A stretch of 64,000 nt of DNA, taken from positions 186,001 to 250,000 of the forward strand of contig CP099422.1 of assembly GCA_024114885.1 (NCBI GenBank), read 5' to 3'. This DNA comes from Septoria linicola (taxonomy: Eukaryota; Ascomycota; Dothideomycetes; Mycosphaerellales; Mycosphaerellaceae). How positions within the stretch are numbered: the first letter of the stretch is position 1; every line of letters starts with the position of its first letter. Made by a program: the position numbers and the translations under genes. Under the pieces are notes generated by a model that searched no databases, had not been told where the DNA came from, and was given only the letters and a program-made list of their open reading frames with translations. This document shows, piece after piece, positions 10,870-22,188 of the stretch.

Positions 10870-10909
10870 GAAGATTTCCCTGCTTGGCGCGCATCCCCGC
10901 GTGCCGCGC
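10870..10909 (+). repeat. Left terminal inverted repeat of the Fot1-like element
   Basis: Forty bases starting GAAGATTTCCCTGCTTGGCG are matched at ~37 of 40 positions by the reverse complement of 12955-12994. Unlike the interior it keeps CA and TG dinucleotides. Confidence 0.93.
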
Positions 10910-12954
10910 AAAACACGTGTTTTAGTCGTCTTCTTCGTAGCAGTATTATTTAACAACTATAGACCTATATAACCGTGCGATCTATAATTTAAGTTACTAG
11001 ACTAAGCCTAATATCTTAAAGACCGCTAGGCTCTATAGAGTTAACCGTACTACTCTAGAGCGACGATTCTATAGTAGCTAGAGAACTAAAGCCTAATAGT
11101 ATAAGAATAACTAACTTTTAACTCGTTTATAGGAGTCTATACTAGTTTAGTATATTAATACCCTTACTAAACGATCGATATCTCCTACTCCTACTATAGT
11201 TAGGTTATTTACTATAGAGATTATAAAGAAAGAGCCTAGAAAGAACTAGGTTAGTAGTTTCCTTAGTAGGTATATAAACGAGCTAGATTCTTACTATTTA
11301 TAGCCTATTAATAAATAATATAAGAAAGTAGAGAACTATAGAGATATTAAGGTATAGTATATAACCCTAAAGGCTAAGACAGACTAGTATAGTATCCTAC
11401 CTAAGAATATCTATAATATAGATAAAAAAGAAGTTATAATTAGCTTTATATAAAAGACTAAGAGAATCTTTACTAAGAATACGTTCTTATTTAAGAAACT
11501 ACTTAGTAATATATACGATAGTAACTATAAATAGATTACTATACTCGGCTATATCTACGTAGATAGTATATACTTACTACTAGCTCTAATATATAAAGTA
11601 GTAACTAGTAATTTATAGGATTCTTAGCTTTAAGATTTTAATAGTTTAAAGTATACTACTTTCTTTATATCGTCTCTAAACGGCTAGATAGATAATAAGC
11701 TTAGACTAGTATAGCTAAAGGAAGTATTCTATCGCTTTACGAAGGATAAAGCTCGTAGATAATAGCGTCTTTTAATACTAGATAGATATAGCTCCTATAT
11801 AATAATAGAGTTTCTTAATTAGGCTCTAGATTATAAGAGATTTATATTAGTCTTTCTACCTTATTTAACTTATCGCCTATAGCTACTAGATATTAAGCTA
11901 TTTACTCTATTAGCGTCGTATTATAGTATAAATCTTAGCTAGTATATAATAGAGTCTTAAGAGCTATTAGCTATCTTAAAATACGACTTCTTTAAGCTAT
12001 TCTAGAGTATATAGTAGTTAGCCTTTACGACGAAGAATATCCTCTTAGGCTTTAGTACTATAGGTATATTTCTATATAATCTAGACGTTATTCTATCTAA
12101 AATAACTAATCTATTAGATCTACCTCCTATATAACTCTCGGCTCCTAGCTCTCGTCCTACTAGTAGTAGTAGCTCTATACTAAGTACGATAGACTATAAG
12201 ATAGTATAGGCCCTTATAGATAAGGCTCTAACTAAGTAGGACTCGTACTAGGTTAAAAAGCTTAAAAATATAGTCTATAAGCTTATAACGTAGAATACTA
12301 TTCTTAAGATAGAGAATAGGAGTTTTATAGTAGTACTATCGAATAAGAAGAAGAAGAGGAAACGTAGTAAGATAGTAATTAAAGAGATACGCGCTAAGGG
12401 ATAATAGAGAGGCATTTTTTAGTTACTAAATAAGATCGATAGAGTAAAGACTCTCTAATAGTAGAAAGACGATAATACTACTTAATATAAGGCCGAAGTT
12501 ACTAGTAAGAAGAAGTAATAACGTCTTAAGACTACGTAGTAATAGGTCGTAAAGTAATAGTATACTATAGAGTAAGATTTTACTAAAAAAGAGAAAGCTC
12601 TTAAATAACGAGAGGCTACTATTAAGAAGAAATATAACTAGTATATACGTAATACTAATACGCTACTAAAACACGACTTATAAGCATTAGCAAGACTATA
12701 GAGACGTCGTAACGTAGTATTAGAACTACCGTTAGAGTAACTAGTATTTAGTAAGCCTCTAAAGCTAAACAAGCCGAAATAGCGAGCTTCTAGAAAACGC
12801 ACTCTAGTACAACAACCATCGAAGATAATCATACTATAAGTTGACTTTAGCAAGCTCTATATATAGTAATGACAATGTCCAAGTTTGAGCTCATTCCATC
12901 AAGTTGTCGTTAAGATACTAGCATATGAAGTTCGTGGTTGAGGTCTTGGTTATT

Positions 12955-12994
12955 GCGCGTTACGCGGGGATGCGCGCCAAGCAGGGAGATCTTC
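12955..12994 (-). repeat. Right terminal inverted repeat of the Fot1-like element
   Basis: Read on the minus strand it begins GAAGATCTCCCTGCTTGGCG and pairs with the left repeat. It is followed by the TA target duplication. Confidence 0.93.
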
Positions 12995-12996
12995 TA

Positions 12997-13674
12997 GTGC
13001 TCAAGCACGCTACAAGTTTTAAAACCCTCGAATGCTCTCTGCGCCATAGCACGCAAGTCTTGTAGAAGAAAGTTATGCTTGTACTTCTTGTAATGTCACG
13101 TACATCTGGTAGCACTCGTGTTTGTGGGCGACCCCCAGGATGCTGCAATTGGACATGGACGCGTCTACAGACTCGTGGCAGATGCAGAAGTCGCAGAATG
13201 GTCGAAGTTTGTCCGCTTATGTTCACGATCATTCCAGGATCCAGGGAAACAAGTGAGTCTAAACATCTAAGTTAAACAAGCTTGCAGAAATGGGTGCAAC
13301 CGAGATAGACCGCCACTGCTCAGCTTCAACCCCTGTTGCACACAATCACTGCGTGCATCGCATGCGCAATTGCTCTACAATTCAACACTACCCCAGGTCG
13401 CTCAGACATCGTTCAAAATGAGCAGAGGTCGTGGTGACTGCTCTACTACCACCAGAAAGGCGGCTAGGGCATTCCAACAGCGTCAATCTGAGCATTGCGC
13501 GTCTCCACTTCCTCGATTCGTGTTTTCGAAGCGGCTGCAAAATCGAGATTGTTTCCATTGTGATTCTCTGCAAGGTTTATATTATCGATCAGCATCGACA
13601 GTCGTAGTCATCGTATCATGTGGCAACAGCGCTTCAGACCCTCAGGCGTCACCACAATCTGCTGTGCATTCTCT
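12997..13674. other. Intergenic stretch between transposon and TRP channel gene
   Basis: Normal dinucleotide composition returns immediately after the right inverted repeat. The plus-strand open frame from 13370 overlaps the TRP gene antisense and is a shadow. No gene is supported. Confidence 0.5.
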
Positions 13675-15650
13675 TTACGAGGTCGAATTCGACCCATTGC
13701 CTATCGTCTTCTGCCCGTCTGGCCCAGGCGTAAGCTCCCTCAGCATAGTCTTCAGCTCCTTGACTTCCTCCATAAGCTTGCGAACTTCAAGCAGTGTTCC
13801 GTCAACCACTACATCAGGCGAAGTCTCCTCAACTCGCTTTGACCACCCTGTGCCTTCCACATCGAGCTCGCCTTCGAGCTGCTCCCACTCTTCGATCGTG
13901 TCATCGTCGGACTCTTGTCGCGATCGATTGAATCTCACAAGTCGTGCTGTTCGTGTCTCAAGAAGTGCTGTAACCAGGAGCAGAGGAGCGTAGATGACAC
14001 CCATGACCAGATCGTTCAGTCTTTCGTATCGTGCTTCGGACATCCACCATTCGAATGGCAGGATCAGGAAGAAGATCTCAACAAGGTTGAATGGGGCAAT
14101 AAAGACATTCTCATCTGGCGCGCGCACGAATTGCATTGTCTTCTGCGCGAAGAGCGCCAGGTACTCGTCGGTAGCATTTCCGGTGATGTCCTCATATGCG
14201 CTGTTGTAGAGGGCGATCAAGATGTTGAGCAGGATGACAATGATAATAAAGTTGTAGATGTAGTAAAGCGTGAGTCCAAATGGCGGCGCAAAGTTGTCCC
14301 AGCCATCGAACTCTGGCGAGCCCATGATGGCGTTCAGCATCATCTTCGTGATGAAGTCTTGTGCGGAGATCTCGCCATCTGTCTGGTCCATGCCGATGAA
14401 GCCTTGGAAGAAACCAGCAAGAACGACAATTAGCAGTGCAAAGAAAATCAAAGATTCCCTCATCATGACCTTAAGCACGACCAGCATTGCACCGAAGAAG
14501 CGGAAGCTGTCCATATACAGCATCATGCGGGTCCAGAACATTGGGGCACTGAATGCGAGGAAGTTGTAAGACAACTCGTTGAGGTGGAAGCGGCGGTCTG
14601 AATGCTGGTGGTGGCCAAGGGCGATCATCCGGAGCACGAATGATACGAGTAGCAGAGCGTAGAGTGTAAGGTTGAAGACGTTCCAGAAACCGAAGTAGAA
14701 TCGACCAATCTTCAAGAACTTGGACAATTCATCGCACAGGAAGCCGGCTGTGAAAAGGTAGAGAAGTCCCTCCACAATGTCGAGCTCACCGCCGGCGTTG
14801 ATCGTGTTGATAGCGCCCGTGTAGAGTCCGAGAAATACCAGAGAGATGAAGATTTGCAGGCCGTTCTGGTACTGTGGCACGCGCATTCGGTCGGGGTCGA
14901 AGTGGTCCCAGTAATTCGTGCTGGTCTTGAGCTTGTAGTCTGTGAATCTGCTTGGATCCTCCTCATCTTGCACCAGCCAGCCTCGCCACAGATGTGAGAT
15001 GCACTTCTGATATCCGGAGCTTCCTATCACACGAACAGCGTGCAAGTCGACAGCCTTTTCTATAGCGTTTGCAGGATGTGTCTCCTCTCCATCGACGATT
15101 ATGCTGTAGCGCTTGAGCAGGACTTCCTGCATCAGGTAGTTCATGTCATCCTCGTCTTCAATGATGTGCTTAGCGATCATCTCGCAAGCAGTTGCCCGCA
15201 GCTCGTGCAGGTCTGCGTCCCATAGCTCGAGGATAGCCTGCCTCTTGAACCAATGCTTGACGATGAGCAAGCAGTAGACCACACATGAGCCATAGTCGTC
15301 GTCTGAGCCTGACACTTTGCCGGCCGACTGGGCAGTCTTGATCACGGCAGGTGTGATGACCCCGCTATGAGGAGCTGTAATGCGCTCTTCGGGCAGTTCG
15401 CAAGGAATGACCTGTTCGAGCTGGTACTTCAGACGGAGGGCAGTGAAGGTCACGTCTTTGGCTGGGAAGGCGGAAGGAATGTTAGTCTCACGATGCGTAG
15501 GCAGCAGTCGCGACAGCTCGTCGGTGATGCCATGGTGTCGGTCGCGGTGTTCCGAGTCGGAGAATAGGCTGCAGAGTAGAAGAGGAGGATTAGCTGCAGG
15601 TTGTGGTGGTTTGTGCTACAGTCCGCGTACCGATCGAAGAAGCCGCCCAT
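13675..15650 (-). CDS. YVC1: Vacuolar TRP-type calcium channel (Yvc1/TRPY family)
   Basis: Two exons: a 20-nt first exon 15650-15631 (MGGFFD plus two bases) and 15568-13675. The 62-nt intron ends in CTGCAG. The 1914-nt coding length gives 637 aa. The N-terminal cytosolic part is helical (residues ~1-240). It is followed by a channel core with hydrophobic helices (LQIFISLVFLGLYTG, VEGLLYLFTAGFL, FWNVFNLTLYALLLVSFVLRMIAL, MLVVLKVMMRESLIFFALLIVVLAGFF). A pore-like loop follows (residues after GFIGMDQTDG), then a last helix YYIYNFIIIVILLNILIALYNSAY, the conserved 'ILIALYNSAY' S6 segment of fungal TRPY channels. The C-terminus has an acidic stretch and a coiled-coil (VRKLMEEVKELKTML). In yeast Yvc1 releases Ca2+ from the vacuole on osmotic shock; the same role is inferred here. 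Confidence 0.9.
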
Positions 15651-15966
15651 TGCGAGACTTGGAGGTGATCAATTTGGGTGCCTACAACAGCTATTTCCTA
15701 GTCACCTACAACCACAGAGGAGATATGGCTAGAAAATGAGGTCTTTCAGGTGATATAAAAGAAACACCAGCCTCTTTTCCTCGACGACTTCCTGAAAACA
15801 AGATCGCGATCGAAGTGGAGCTCTCGATAGCTTGGCTGGTTCTTGCCTCCCAAAAGTTGATCCGTACCAGGATTGTCGCGTGGCAGCGCGTCCAAGCTCT
15901 CGACTACACGTCTCTCTTTCTCCGCCATGTATTCACGGCCACTCTATCACATGCTCATCCGCAGAA

Positions 15967-16902
15967 ATGCCGCCACGGAAACGAGCTCGCCACTCGCAGG
16001 CAACATCGCCTTCCCCATCAGCATCTCGACAAAAGACGCCCGAAACGGCAGCTTCACAACAATCGGCTTCTTCTCCAAATAAGCCTACTGAACCAATTGC
16101 CATTGACGACCCATGGAGCGACCACGAGGAAATTGGCCTCTTCAAAGGCCTGATGATATGGAAGCCTACAGGAATCCATAAGCATTTCCGCTTACTGGCT
16201 CTGCACAATTGGCTTCTGGAGAATAATTATATCCACCCCAAGTATGAACATACCAAACCCAAAGGCATCCGCGCAAAGCTTGAGACTCTGTACAACATGG
16301 ATGCTCTGGACGCGCGAGAAGATGCGAGGCAGCTACCTGCATTGGACCTGCCAGATGCTGAGGAAAGCGATCCGAAAGGCACCGTGCTTGAGGACGACAT
16401 CTATAGCGAAGCAGACAATCGCATAGAGGGAGACGACTTTGCGCTACCGCCTGAGGAAGGCTTCGAGAAGGAAATGTGGAATCGTAGGCTACCGACGAAG
16501 AGTGGCGACGAAAGCGATCCCGAGTTGCCAGAGCTGAATCTGGACAAGGACCCTCCAGTACGGTTCGTGGCCACGGTGAGCATAGAGCCTAGTGAGACTG
16601 CGACTCCAGGATCGCGGAAGGGCAGGAGCGTGGTGGGCGCAAGGAGGAAAAGTGTGCCGAAAGTTGGGACCGTCACCCGGAGGAGTGCGAGGCAGGCAGA
16701 GAGCACTGCTGACGAGGAAGAGGCAGGCGAGGAAGAAGAGAAAGAGGATGAAGAAGGCGAGGAAGAGGAAGAAGAAATCGAGAATAGCGATAGTGAAGAC
16801 CAGAGTCAGGAAAGTACGCCTGCGCCAAGAAGCAGTACCAGGAGCACGAAAGGCACGAGAGGGAGAGGAAGGCCGCGCGGGCGAGCAAGAGGGAGGAAGT
16901 GA
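15967..16902 (+). CDS. EAF7: Chromatin modification-related protein Eaf7 (NuA4 subunit, CT20 domain)
   Basis: The start is the MPPRKRARHS ATG; an in-frame extension upstream to 15832 lacks protein character. The protein is 311 aa. Residues ~50-130 form the CT20/Eaf7 domain: EIGLFKGLMIWKPTGIHKHF then LHNWL, PKYEH and IRAKLETLYNMDALDARED. The remainder is a disordered acidic tail (long Glu runs near residues 240-260) ending in GRGRPRGRARGRK, an AT-hook-like basic end. In yeast Eaf7 is a non-essential subunit of the NuA4 histone acetyltransferase, bound with Eaf5 and Eaf3. It acts in the nucleus on H4 acetylation. Single exon. It is divergent to the TRP channel gene with ~320 bp between start codons. 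Confidence 0.93.
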   Translation: MPPRKRARHSQATSPSPSASRQKTPETAASQQSASSPNKPTEPIAIDDPWSDHEEIGLFKGLMIWKPTGIHKHFRLLALHNWLLENNYIHPKYEHTKPKGIRAKLETLYNMDALDAREDARQLPALDLPDAEESDPKGTVLEDDIYSEADNRIEGDDFALPPEEGFEKEMWNRRLPTKSGDESDPELPELNLDKDPPVRFVATVSIEPSETATPGSRKGRSVVGARRKSVPKVGTVTRRSARQAESTADEEEAGEEEEKEDEEGEEEEEEIENSDSEDQSQESTPAPRSSTRSTKGTRGRGRPRGRARGRK

Positions 16903-17107
16903 GAGCACGAAGAATACAACATGATACCCGGCAGAACTAAATCTACGCACTCATGGATCGGTGAGGCGGACATATCGACTTCGGTCACTACATATCGAGC
17001 TTGCTGCTTAGCATATCTGCATCGCCTAGAGCCAAGCTTGCTCTAATTGCCGCATTCCCTGAAGCCGCTGCCTGACACTCGATTCTGGTACGAATCAGCA
17101 TCCGTTG

Positions 17108-17758
17108 TCAACAGCATAGCGAAACCACGTTAAATACGAACATCGCAGTGGTAGCCGCCACATGGAGCACACGAGGACCACTGTGTCGAAGCCATTGCTT
17201 GACTCTCTGGCGCTTGCGTCCTTCTGCTGCGACATTGTCGACATCTCCATCCTCTCCGGAGATCTGGCCATCTCTGTCCTCATCTGACCTTTCGCCGTGG
17301 TATGATGAGTTGTAACAGTCACCACTCTGATCAAAAGGCGTAGTCCCGGCCGCTTTTTCGGTACTAGTAGCATTGTTCAGGTCCGTGTGCTCTGCGGCTC
17401 GAGGGAGAGTCCAATTCTTGCTGTCCAGATTGTCTGGTTCATGCCATATTCCCATCTGGGCCACATATTCTTCTTTGCATTGGATCGCATTTTGCCAGCT
17501 CTCTCGGTCGTGATCCAGAGGCGATGCAACCACATCGAGGTCGGCATGCAGATCCAAATGCTGGCATTCAATCTGAGAAACGGTTTCACTACGGCTTGCT
17601 GTGCTCGTCGTGGTCCTGTAATCTGCGCGAGTGCTGATGCGACTCTGGACTTCAGCTTTGTCTGTCGCCATATCTACCTGTGACATGTCTCGACTCGAGG
17701 ACCTTCTGACTTCTGGCTCACGAGTTCTGTTCCAAATTGAGCCATGTTGTGGTGGCAC
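17108..17758 (-). CDS. Hypothetical tail-anchored protein
   Basis: A 216-aa open frame starts MPPQHGSIW. The body is polar and acidic (Ser, Asp, Glu, Thr) with no recognised domain. A basic segment (GRKRQRVKQWLRHSG) precedes a ~20-residue hydrophobic end (VLHVAATTAMFVFNVVSLCC) at the extreme C-terminus. That is the layout of a tail-anchored membrane protein with two terminal cysteines. Alternatively the hydrophobic end could be followed by a further exon not found here. The gene is convergent with EAF7. Existence is supported by length and layout only. Confidence 0.45.
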   Translation of the reverse strand: MPPQHGSIWNRTREPEVRRSSSRDMSQVDMATDKAEVQSRISTRADYRTTTSTASRSETVSQIECQHLDLHADLDVVASPLDHDRESWQNAIQCKEEYVAQMGIWHEPDNLDSKNWTLPRAAEHTDLNNATSTEKAAGTTPFDQSGDCYNSSYHGERSDEDRDGQISGEDGDVDNVAAEGRKRQRVKQWLRHSGPRVLHVAATTAMFVFNVVSLCC

Positions 17759-18098
17759 ATGCTGAGTGCACTTATACTGCGCAGCGGTAAGACTGCAACA
17801 GAATCACTTGCAAAGCGAACGTGCATACTAGCTGTATTGTTGACTTGCAATGCACGTACATCTGTATTCGTTTCAATGACAAGCAACGTACTTGTGCGTT
17901 TGCGCAATGCTATCCTTGTCGGCTTGTTCGCTTGCGAGAATCCTTCAGCAGGGTATGTACGGCGGCTAGTTGGGCGCCACACAGCCTTGCGGCAGTCAAA
18001 CCTCAGCGTCTGTTCCATGGGCTGATCTTTCTTTCTCCTCAGCATCTAAATGCAAATACTACAGGGCGGAACATGACTTTGCCGCTTTGCACGGTACT

Positions 18099-21000
18099 AT
18101 GGATCGTAGTATGAGTGGCACAGATGAATCGAGACCAGACCCAATGGGTCGGGGTAAACGGCCCAAAAGAAGAGCTTCACATACCAGACAGTCTTCAATG
18201 CGGACGAGTCCCGATATCGACAGTCGAGAAACCTCGCCTCTACGCGGAGCAGGCACTCCGCGCCCTTCTGTTCTATCCGCGTACTACCACAATAGTGCAC
18301 GGGTAAGTCTGTGTACAATTGCGTCTGGAAGCACACAGCCTTCAAACTCGTCAGCATCCTTCGATGAGAGCGACCGTGCAAGTGTATCAACACTTGCGAC
18401 TGGTATAACGCAATACTCATCTGAAATGGAACGACCTGAGCTCTCCGAACACGAGCTTTCTGTCAAAGCTTTCTGTCAAGTCGAAAGGTGTAAATGCTGG
18501 GCAAGCAGACCACGCATTGGTCAGGAAATGGCCCACAGCGCGGACTGACAAGTGTTATGTCTGCTCACATTGCGACATGAGCTTCACGAAGAAGTCTGAT
18601 CGCAATGTGCACTGGGCGCGACGTTGCCAGTATCTTGGCAGTGCCGATGCTGTTGGGCCAGACGCATATGTGTGTCCTCGCTGCGAGTTTGTAGCCCGGA
18701 ACGATCTCCAAAGGCAACGACACCAACAAAACATTGGGCACGAGGGATCATGGACACCACTAAGACTGCGCGATAAGACGCGCTTCACCTGCTCCAGCGA
18801 TGGCAGAATATACTATGATGCTCGAGCATTCTTCAACCATTTCGATAGAGACGATTGCGAGTTGAGCAATAGTACAAGTAACGGTCTGCAGGCAGGGTCA
18901 CACCATGCACGTGTTTGCACATTGCTGCTGGAAGGTCTGATGGAAGACGGGCGGCACAATTACCTTTACAAAGCATTGATGGACTACTGTCAAGCTCATC
19001 AGCTTGGCGAGAATGAGTGGAAGACAATCATTGGATGTATGTCCGTGGACAGTGCGCGAGCTCTGGCCAACAAACTGGAATGGGGATTACGCAACAAGAA
19101 CGATGCCTTATTGGCGCGTCTAGGGTTTACAGACTTGGACGCCGTCGTCTTCGAAGCAATGGAGCATGCACGAATGCACGCGAGGACCTCCACACCCCCA
19201 TCACGTCTAGGGTATGACAATCATGCCAAGGACACTACAACCATTGCGGAATGTATAGAATTCACCGATGATCACATTTTCTCACGAGATCATTCACTTC
19301 ACGGTACACAGCCAGAAGGTGAGACTTTTGCTATCGCTCTAGGCTCCCGTGGGCTTGTCAACGAGCGTGATTGGTCAAGAAAAAGAACTCTGCTCGATAC
19401 ACCAAGTTTCTACGGAGGCCCGCCAACCCCTACGCCGCTTCTTCTAGGGATTTCGGGTACGGAGCGTTCGAAGGTAATGCGTTACGATCAGCCATCCGCC
19501 AATACCAAGTCCGCTGGAGAATTATTAAAGGCTGGGTTGCGTAGACTAAGATCACCACTCCTACTACGTGAGCTTGGTCAAGAACTGGAGTACGGCCTGG
19601 TACCTATTCCTCTCGCATCTCAAGACCAACAATCTGGTACTGTCAGCAAAGCTCAAAAGGTAGACAACGCGTGTATTCATTGTGGCAAGATCAATGATGT
19701 CAGGTGTTTTGCCGGTCATATTGGGGTGCATGAGTTCCCGGGAATTGAACGTGAGCGTGATGTTGTCGTTCTCCGCAGGCGTTATGTCACGACTGAAGCC
19801 AATGGGGAGCAGGGAGCATCTCGCACCGTGACAAGTACTGTGTCAGATGTTGGGGAGATGTCCGAGACGACGAATCTCGATCAATCACCAATAAAACGTT
19901 CAAAGTCCGGGCTTGATAGTGGAGACGGAGAAAGAAGCGGTCTCCATGAGCCGCTAGCATCAGCAGTAGTTGGGGCTATTGACGGGAGTCAGTCACCATC
20001 ATCAAAAGTTCGTTCCAAAGACATTGACGAGGATCGGCAACTCGACATCTTAGCCCGCAGATTCGCAATGGGTATCGCTCAGACAACAAGCGGCAGGACA
20101 GAGTTGTATGACGAATACACTGCGAAGGTTCTGCTACTACGCGCGGTCTCTGGTGATGCTACGAACGCTAGGGAGCACCCATCGGCAGATGGACAGCTGG
20201 ACTCGCCGAGCGCGCCTCTGGAGAAGACGGATCTTGTACAAAACCTCACCAGAGCCGTGACTGGAATGAGAGTTCAAGCTCAAGAACTGTTACAGGCCAC
20301 ACACTTGAGCAACATAGACATCACTTCTCGTGGTCGTACAAGATACGTGGCGTTCAGGCGACGGACCGTGGCAGTTGTAGACGCTCAGGAGATACTCGAC
20401 ATAAGCCCTGAGTGCCAACGCTTACGTAGTCTACCTGCTTGCAGCACTACTACGACCTTCGGTGCGCATCAGCGTGCACCGTTTCGAGGTGCACATGCCG
20501 GGGGCGAAGAGCAGAGGCATACCGGACAGCCGAGCACCACGAACTCGTCTCCTGCACACATCCAAGTTGGGATAAGTGCTAGCTCTTTTGACTACAGCGA
20601 CGCAGGGACAAGCAGGAACGGTCCTGGACTTAAGCGGCGACGGATTTGCAAGAATACAGAGGTGTCTGACAAGGTCAAATGGTCATGCATATTCTTCGTT
20701 GGAGAGCCAGCATCCTACATAGGTCACATCCAGAGGTACGACTATATTGCTCAACTACTGTAAGTCTTCCTCCATCACACTCATCACACTCATCACACTC
20801 AGGTGTACCTTTACTAATGCGACATAGTCGTCACCTAGAGGCGCAGCACGGTTTTTACGCCTGCCAAAAGTGCTTTCACAGATTCGCCACAAGTGCTAAT
20901 GCGACGAGCCATATTTGTATCAAGGCATGTAGCGAGGCATCATGCAGAAGATACGTCCTCATGGGATCTGATCGACCAGTTCGGTGCTCTCACATTACCA

Positions 21001-21449
21001 CCGCAAAAGAGCAATGGCAGCAATTGTACAACCTGGAGTATCCACCCCCACCTCCATCTGTCGCATACACACCCTTCAATATGTCCGCTCTCGCTCGGGA
21101 GACTGCAACGTCGCCAGAGACGACGGGTCAACGAGCACGATCACTCGGTGTCGAAACGCAGCATCATCTAGAAGAAGCGAGGAATGATTCAGCAAGCAAT
21201 GGCGAGATAATTGACTTCGTCACTGTAGACCCTACAACTCAGGCACTACCTGTGGTTGGCCACTCAGACCCGGTCTTGACACTCATGGCTGAGGTACAAA
21301 TGCTGCGACAGGAGCTACAGAGACTGGACCAACGAGTCACGTCTCGTCCGACCCAACGAGAGGAAGATCTGGAACTAACATTATCCAACGTGTGGGAAGG
21401 GTTTTGTCGCTCGGGAAGTCGCGAAGCGCAGCCAGAGGGAGCCTTGTGA
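18099..21449 (+). CDS. Large C2H2-type zinc-finger-like protein, family member B
   Basis: Three exons inferred: 18099-18487, 18525-20759 and 20828-21449. Introns are 37 and 68 nt. Total 3246 nt, 1081 aa. The 37-nt intron (GTGTAAAT...GGTCAG) is short but is the only join that links the Ser-rich N-terminus to the zinc-finger frame. Cys/His clusters lie at residues ~138-165 (C-Y-V-C-S-H-C...H...C), ~170-200 (C-P-R-C...H...H), ~510-530 (C-I-H-C-G...H...H) and after the second intron (RHLEAQHGFYACQKC...H). The C-terminal AKEQWQQLYNLEYP motif corresponds to EEQWQEVFQQIYP in the gene at 8771-10453. The middle is Ser/Thr/Pro-rich with an RRRYVT basic segment. Probably a nuclear regulator; the targets are unknown. 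Confidence 0.72.
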
Positions 21450-22188
21450 CGTCTAGTGAAGCGACATGCGCCAAATGTACTGAGTACTGCTTCCACCTCA
21501 TGCCAGATCCCGCAGGTGAGCGCTATGGAACCCGCGCTGGATTTCGACTTCGGCCTGTCGATGCCCGATATAGAGTGGAATCAGCTCGTGGACATGGCGG
21601 ACTCGGGCAAACTATCGAAAGCGCCAGCCACTGACTCTGGATATGGAAGCACTAGCGTAACCTGAAAGCGATCTACGTTTCAAAAACAACACAGGCCATG
21701 ACAGCAGAAAAAGCAGCCTGAGCAGAGTCTGATGACATCGAGTGTAAAGGATGATTTTCAACGAAACACTGGACCAATGAACAGATCGTGGTTGACACTC
21801 GCATCATTATCGCTACGTGTGATCAAGTCTGCGGCTAGTGTTATCCTAACGCCCCGCAAGACACATGCAGTGCAGATGAACAGATCTATCGATGCCACGA
21901 GTCACTGGCATAGAGCTAGCGCAATGCAGCAAGACGTGTGGATGAACGTGCGCTCACAACCCGAACAGACTGCGAGTGGTGATTGGAGGGGACAGCACCA
22001 TACTGCGGGCACTGTGTTCCAGTGGCTGTGCTGCATTCCGATAGGACGCCGCGGGCTGTGAAAGCGGGATCTCAGCCTTGCGCGGCTTCAGACATCTTCC
22101 CACTCCCACCTCTCTCGTTTCCCTCGAAGTGCTCTTCACCGCAGCAGAATATTGTCTTGCATCGCAGACTGCAATCCTGGAATCGACT
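21450..22188. other. Intergenic stretch, no supported gene
   Basis: Contains short plus-strand open frames (21456-21665, 21732-22061) with no recognisable motif. The first could be a further alternative 3' exon of the zinc-finger-like gene (it has acidic sequence with PDIEWNQLVDMADSG), but no clear splice join was found. Confidence 0.35.

Larger units (their letters stand above)
10870..12994 (+). mobile_element. RIP-mutated Fot1/pogo (TcMar) DNA transposon, full length
   Basis: A 2125-bp element is flanked by TA on both sides (10868-10869 and 12995-12996) and bounded by 40-bp inverted repeats. Its interior is AT-rich and almost free of CA/TG. Reading the plus strand while allowing for CpA-to-TpA decay, a DDE transposase is recognisable. 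The block at 11,750-11,930 keeps the L-L-I-L-D...S...F-L...L-D-I-K-L-F order of the catalytic core and downstream 'PLD' motif. The block at ~12,040-12,110 keeps G-F-x-T-G-I-F-x-Y-N-x-D-V-I-L, typical of pogo/Fot1 proteins. A Lys/Arg-rich tail extends to ~12,850. Many in-frame TAA/TAG codons make it non-functional. Length and TA duplication match Fot1-type elements. Confidence 0.88.

Noticed and set aside
12638..12853. Minus-strand 71-aa frame at the end of the Fot1-like element
   Set aside because: Antisense to the transposase tail in partly RIP-mutated DNA.
13370..14433. Long plus-strand frames over the TRP channel gene
   Set aside because: Antisense to a well-supported channel gene; Ser-rich shadow sequence without motifs.
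18301..18354. 52-nt intron in the large zinc-finger-like gene (GTAAGT...GTCAG)
   Set aside because: Good splice motifs, but removal leads to an immediate stop; keeping it gives a continuous Ser-rich frame to the zinc fingers.
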